Shown piece after piece: positions 5,908 through 9,386 of a stretch of DNA of 9,386 bases. The notes beneath the pieces are model-generated. The model saw only the letters and a program-made list of their open reading frames with translations, was not told the origin of the DNA and did no database searches. Within the stretch, counting starts at the first letter, position 1, and each line of letters begins with the position of its first letter. A program made the position numbers and the translations under genes. This stretch comes from WJMB01 sp964581465. Its GTDB lineage: Bacteria > RBG-13-66-14. The stretch is taken from the NCBI GenBank assembly GCA_964581465.1, contig CAZOOP010000066.1, forward strand, positions 1-9,386, in the 5' to 3' direction.

Positions 5908-8253
5908 CTTGACCAGCATATTATGGATGGGCTCCCAGTCGTCGCCGGGAGGGTTGGCGTAGAGGCTGCGGGTCTGGATCAGGTAGGAGCGGCTGGGACC
6001 GTCCTCGGGGAAGTCGTCGCAGAGCGACTTGAAGGCATTGAAGGCTTTATCGAAGGCGGCGCTCTTCCAGAGCTCCAGCGCGGAGTCGAAGCGTTCCAGC
6101 AGTTCGGCCTGCTCGTCCTGAGCCCGGCCCAGACCGAGCAGCTCGTAGCAGATAACCGGTTCCTGTTTGCCCTTGACGCGGAAGCTGCCCAGCTCGCGGA
6201 CCAGGAAGTCGTCGATCAGACACCGATGGGTGTACTCGCTGATAATGATGCTGGTGTTGAAGAACTTGTTCAACGGCTCCAGGCGGGCGCCCAAGTTGAC
6301 GTTGTCGCCCATGACGGTGTAGTCGAAGCGGTTGTGCGAGCCCATGTTACCGACGACCATCGGCCCGGAGTTGACACCGATGCGCATCGACATCGCCGGG
6401 CGGTTCAGGTCGGCCCACTGGCTGTTTAGTTTATCGAGACGCTCGAGCATTTCCAGGGCGGTGTGGGAGGCGGCGTCGGCGTGGTGCTGCAGGGGTATCG
6501 GAGCACCGAAGATGCCCATCACGGCGTCGCCGATGAACTTGTCCACCGTGCCCTTGTTCTCGAAGACCACCTGGGCCATCGGGGTCAGATAATCGTTCAT
6601 CAGCTCGACGAGCTGCCCCGGTTCCATCTGTTCGGAAATGGTGGTGAAGCCCTTGACGTCGGTGAAGATCACCGAGAGCTCGCGCTTCTCGCCGCCCAGG
6701 CGGACCAGGTCCGGGTTGTCGATCATCTCGTCGACGACGGCCGGGGAGACGTAGTAGCTGAAGGTCTGCTTGATCTTGCGCTTGGCCCGCTGCTCGACCA
6801 CGTAGTTATAGGCGACCAGGGCCAGCATGCCCATGATCATCCCCGAACCCGGGCGGACGATCTCCAACCAGAGGTTTTGGCTCTCGAAGACGTTGAAGGC
6901 GATGATGATGTAACCCAAGAGCAGGGCGACGATCAGCGGCACGGCCAGCCACCAGCGTAGATAGGCCACGGCGAAGCAGACGGCGAAGCTGAGCCCGATG
7001 AAGATCAACAGGGACAGGGTGGGGTCCAGCCGGTGCAGAAAGTCGCCGGAGAGCATATTGTAGGCGGCGGTGGCGTGGATCTCGATACCTGGGTGGGCGT
7101 TGGAGTAGGGCGAGGAGATGAAGTCGAATAGGCTGCCGGCGGTGCCGCCGATCAGCACGATCTTGTTATGGAAGTTATCATATATCTGATCGGCCTTCTC
7201 CCGCGGGGTCATGTCGTCGCGGATGGCCGTGTACTGAATGTCGGTAAAGGAGTAATAGTTGAAGGTGCCCTCTTGGCCCTGACCCGAGGGGCCGACGTAA
7301 TTGAGCAGCAGCTCGCCCTGGGGGGTGGTGGGCACGGTGAGCTTGTCGCCCAAATGGAAGCCCACCGCCGGATCGAAGCGGATCTCCTCGAGGGGCACAT
7401 CCTTGGCCGTGGCCACCGCGGCCAGAGCCAGGCTGGGATAGGCCAGCATCTCGCCGGGGCGCTCGCCCTGAGCGCTGATGACCAGGGGCACCCGCCAGAT
7501 GACCTCGTCCTCGGGATGCATCTTGGTGTGGCCCAGCATGTGCGAAGCGGCGGTCAGCTCGGGGATGGGCGGATGATAGCCGGCGTACTGATAGAGGTTG
7601 CGCTGGGTCTCGCGGTCGGTCTCCAGCGCGAAGGCCTCGTAGGGGTGTCCGGCGAGTTCGCGCAACTGCTCCAGGCTCGAGTACTCGACGGCGGCCATGC
7701 CCATCACCACGTTGCCGGTACGCTCCACGGCGTCGGCGAAGACCTCGTCCTCATCGTGGAGCTCCAGCCAGGCGCGCAGCTCGTCGACCTTCTCGCTCTC
7801 AGCCAGGACCTTCCGGCTCAGGCGTGGGTAGTCGGGGTTTCCGGCGGGTTCGAGGAAGTGGATATCAAAAACGACAGCGGCCGGGTCGGCCAACAGTAGC
7901 ACATCGAGGACTTGGGCGTAGTACTCACGACTCCAGTCGAAGAAGCGACCCAGCCCCTCCTGTTCGGGGGGCAGCAGGCTGCGGTCGTCGATGGCCACGA
8001 TGGCGATACCGGGCACCTTGGCGCCTGGGTTGTCGGAGCCCGGGAAGTCGCGTCCCTTGGCGCGGACACGGGCCCGCATGGTGGACAGCTCGAACTCCTC
8101 GAAATAGCCGGTCAGGTTGAGCAGGAAGGCCGCCAGGGTGGCCAGGGAGGCCACCAGCAGGGTAATCAGCAGCTTCTTGCCCATCCGCATCCCGCGGGTG
8201 CTCTTGCCGGTCTGTCGGCCTTCGGACAGGGCTCCTCCCCGGATTTGAGTCAC
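5905..8253 (-). CDS. CHASE2-domain class III adenylate cyclase
   Basis: This 782-residue membrane protein has the order of a CHASE2 sensor cyclase. A signal-anchor helix lies at about 27-47, a large extracytoplasmic CHASE2 domain at about 48-405, three membrane helices near 412-433, 436-454 and 468-485, then a linker and a class III nucleotide cyclase domain at about 522-700. The catalytic set is complete. Metal-binding Asp532 lies in FTDVKGFT and Asp576 in KFIGDAVMG. Lys572 and Thr646 (DYTVMGD) sit at the base-selecting positions, as in cyanobacterial adenylate cyclases such as CyaC. Asn653 and Arg657 lie in NVNLGARLE. It should convert ATP to cAMP in response to a ligand bound outside the membrane, probably as a dimer. 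The C-terminal helices (about 711-782) are usual in this group. The GTG at 8253 has no good ribosome site; ATGs at 8190 and 8184 lie just before the anchor helix and are real alternatives. It is followed closely by the DUF3307 gene. Confidence 0.9.
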   Translation of the reverse strand: MTQIRGGALSEGRQTGKSTRGMRMGKKLLITLLVASLATLAAFLLNLTGYFEEFELSTMRARVRAKGRDFPGSDNPGAKVPGIAIVAIDDRSLLPPEQEGLGRFFDWSREYYAQVLDVLLLADPAAVVFDIHFLEPAGNPDYPRLSRKVLAESEKVDELRAWLELHDEDEVFADAVERTGNVVMGMAAVEYSSLEQLRELAGHPYEAFALETDRETQRNLYQYAGYHPPIPELTAASHMLGHTKMHPEDEVIWRVPLVISAQGERPGEMLAYPSLALAAVATAKDVPLEEIRFDPAVGFHLGDKLTVPTTPQGELLLNYVGPSGQGQEGTFNYYSFTDIQYTAIRDDMTPREKADQIYDNFHNKIVLIGGTAGSLFDFISSPYSNAHPGIEIHATAAYNMLSGDFLHRLDPTLSLLIFIGLSFAVCFAVAYLRWWLAVPLIVALLLGYIIIAFNVFESQNLWLEIVRPGSGMIMGMLALVAYNYVVEQRAKRKIKQTFSYYVSPAVVDEMIDNPDLVRLGGEKRELSVIFTDVKGFTTISEQMEPGQLVELMNDYLTPMAQVVFENKGTVDKFIGDAVMGIFGAPIPLQHHADAASHTALEMLERLDKLNSQWADLNRPAMSMRIGVNSGPMVVGNMGSHNRFDYTVMGDNVNLGARLEPLNKFFNTSIIISEYTHRCLIDDFLVRELGSFRVKGKQEPVICYELLGLGRAQDEQAELLERFDSALELWKSAAFDKAFNAFKSLCDDFPEDGPSRSYLIQTRSLYANPPGDDWEPIHNMLVK

Positions 8254-8264
8254 ATTCGCTGGTG

Positions 8265-8285
8265 AACTTCAATCCCGTTGAAGTT
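8265..8285. promoter_or_regulatory. 8-bp inverted repeat before the cyclase gene
   Basis: AACTTCAA (8265-8272) is perfectly complementary to TTGAAGTT (8278-8285), with five bases between. It ends 12 bases upstream of the GTG start at 8253. It fits a dimeric repressor operator or a leader hairpin that could mask translation initiation. Which one applies depends on where transcription starts, and that is not clear from sequence. Confidence 0.45.
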
Positions 8286-8301
8286 TCTTTACATTTCTTT
8301 A
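8284..8301 (-). promoter_or_regulatory. Two direct repeats one helical turn apart
   Basis: TAAAGAAA on the minus strand occurs at 8294-8301 and again at 8284-8291, so the units are 10 bp apart and face the same side of the helix. They abut the inverted repeat at 8265-8285 upstream of the cyclase gene. Such spacing is typical of tandem binding by response regulators of the OmpR/PhoB type. It may also be simple A-rich promoter sequence. Confidence 0.35.
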
Positions 8302-8487
8302 GGGATCATCACCAGAAACCGAACCAAGTATTCGCATTTTTTTTAAAGACGTATTGAAACGAGGTCCTGGTAAACACCTGTAACGAAGGTCAACTAGCGA
8401 AGTCGGATAACGGTCTGTGCTGCTAAAGCGAGCAATAGAGCGACGACAGCAGCTCATTTTCTCACAGCCTGGTCGACTCCCGAGCGG

Positions 8488-8507
8488 GACCAACAGCCTT
8501 CGGCTTC
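8488..8507 (+). repeat. 20-bp dispersed inverted repeat, copy 2
   Basis: GACCAACAGCCTTCGGCTTC is the exact reverse complement of 757-776. The flanks do not match. Here no T run follows, so if the unit is part of a terminator at 766-792 this copy has lost or never had that role. Confidence 0.6.
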
Positions 8508-9119
8508 CGGCGGTTCTCAACGCTAGACAAAGCGCATCCCTACCTGCGTTGACAAGACAATGCAGCGGGATGACAATGGCGTCGATTATCAGCTATACAG
8601 CAATCAATGACAGTCTATCAGCTGGATGAGTCGGTTTCGGTGTGTATGATCATTACTTTCTTTAACCATTTGCCGACAAGACCCGAGTATTCGAGCATTC
8701 CAGCGCGGCAAACCAGAGGCCTCGTTGATTGAACGCGATAACTGCGGACGCAATCGGCCAGTGATCACTCGCAATCGCGTGTAGTCTACCCAGGAAGCTC
8801 TCTGCCGCCTCAGAAAGCTCTTGTTGATGTTGAATAATACAAAAGCCAACTGAGGCAGGCGTCGTTTGTTTAGTGATTATCACTTACATTGAAACCGGGG
8901 TACATTTCTAACATCTTGTGAAATAATGCATTTTACCTCGACTTGCTGTCACATCCCCGCAGTCGTTTTACAGCACTGGATTTGGGCTGCACTTCGTGGC
9001 GCGGTATGTGGGAGAGGCGGCTGTTCCGCCGATTGGTCCGGCTCCCTCAGCAAGTGAAAACCTCGCGAAAAACAGTCAGTGGCCCGGCTTAGCCCTTGGA
9101 ATATCCAGGTGCTTCTTCA

Positions 9120-9145
9120 AGCTGACGCCATTAGCATGGCGAGCT
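9120..9145. repeat. Bulged hairpin in the upstream spacer
   Basis: CGCCAT (9126-9131) pairs with ATGGCG (9136-9141) around TAGC. Outside a two-base bulge (9124-9125) the stem continues for four more pairs (AGCT with AGCT), giving ten pairs in all. No T run is present on either side. Function unknown. Confidence 0.35.
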
Positions 9146-9309
9146 ACAAGAACTGATCGCGAATAGCGACCTGGGCAGCAGATATTGGTTGTGTTTGCTG
9201 TGATAAATCCTTTGTTTTGGTGGCAGATCGATATCGCCCCCGGTGACGCAGAAAAAGCCGCCGACTACCAATCGCCCTCGTGATCACAGCGTCGCGCCCG
9301 GGGGCCGGT

Positions 9310-9386
9310 TTTGGCACGTTTCTTGCGGAAAAGACCGTCGGTTGCTTCGCCGGGCCGCCTCGCCCTGCTGCAAGAAACGTGCCAAA
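9310..9386. repeat. Palindromic element, copy B (runs to window end)
   Basis: TTTGGCACGTTTCTTGC (9310-9326) is perfectly complementary to 9370-9386, with a 43-base loop; the stem may continue past the window. The 14-bp core of the arms and the loop ends match copy A at 5015-5098 read on the opposite strand: first 15 loop bases 12 identical, last 17 loop bases 16 identical, centre unrelated. The outer stem bases differ from copy A on both sides in a compensating way, so pairing is preserved. Confidence 0.75.

Larger units (their letters stand above)
8302..9309. other. Long gene-free region upstream of the cyclase
   Basis: I see no credible gene in this ~1-kb stretch. The frames are short, have no ribosome sites and resemble no known family. 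Composition is less GC-rich than in the genes. It contains a run of eight T residues (8337-8344), the dispersed 20-bp repeat at 8488-8507, an interrupted palindrome AGTGAT-T-ATCACT at 8872-8884, a hairpin GGCGG-CTGTT-CCGCC at 9016-9030 and a bulged hairpin at 9120-9145 with the perfect inner stem CGCCAT-TAGC-ATGGCG. The cyclase promoter should lie in its first part, but no confident hexamers were found. Confidence 0.6.

Noticed and set aside
8604..8883. Two overlapping minus-strand frames of 73-81 codons
   Set aside because: No ribosome sites, no family resemblance and composition like the surrounding spacer.

Overview
The window looks like chromosomal DNA of a high-GC, diderm (Gram-negative-type) bacterium. 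The reading frames are strongly GC-rich at third positions. Two of the proteins are lipoproteins with clear lipoboxes, and one of these resembles the outer-membrane assembly factor BamD. There is no rRNA, tRNA, phage, plasmid or transposase gene, so the lineage cannot be fixed from this sequence; an uncultured high-GC phylum is possible but is only a guess. Seven protein genes cover about 65% of the window. The rest is long, visibly less GC-rich spacer, which is unusually loose packing for a bacterium.

Layout. Positions 1-1044 are gene-free and carry diverged ~105-bp direct repeats and a terminator-like hairpin. A plus-strand block follows: a small four-helix membrane protein (1045-1494), a cytoplasmic TPR protein with a near-consensus promoter and a good ribosome site (1557-2294), and a BamD/YfiO-like TPR lipoprotein (2486-3304). 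A strong GC hairpin at 3339-3358 separates this block from the convergent minus-strand genes.

The minus-strand genes, in the order they would be transcribed, are a CHASE2-domain class III adenylate cyclase (8253-5905), a DUF3307 multi-helix membrane protein 22 nt after it (5882-5157), riboflavin synthase RibE (4799-4155) and a small Ala/Glu-rich lipoprotein (3779-3387). The cyclase and DUF3307 genes form a likely two-gene operon: a membrane sensor that would make cAMP and an integral membrane partner of unknown function. The ~1.1 kb upstream of the cyclase is gene-free, but close to its start it has an 8-bp inverted repeat and two direct repeats one helical turn apart, which look like a regulatory region.

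The most unusual content is in the spacers. A 71-84 bp element with long perfect inverted-repeat arms around the core GGCACGTTTCTTGC occurs twice, in opposite orientations, at 5015-5098 and 9310-9386. The two copies share their loop sequences and differ in the outer part of the stem, yet each copy keeps perfect pairing. They flank the cyclase/DUF3307 operon. The first copy lies inside a further 15-bp inverted repeat (4959-5142), which gives a nested, MITE-like or REP/BIME-like structure. A 20-bp exact inverted match (757-776 and 8488-8507) also links the two long spacers.
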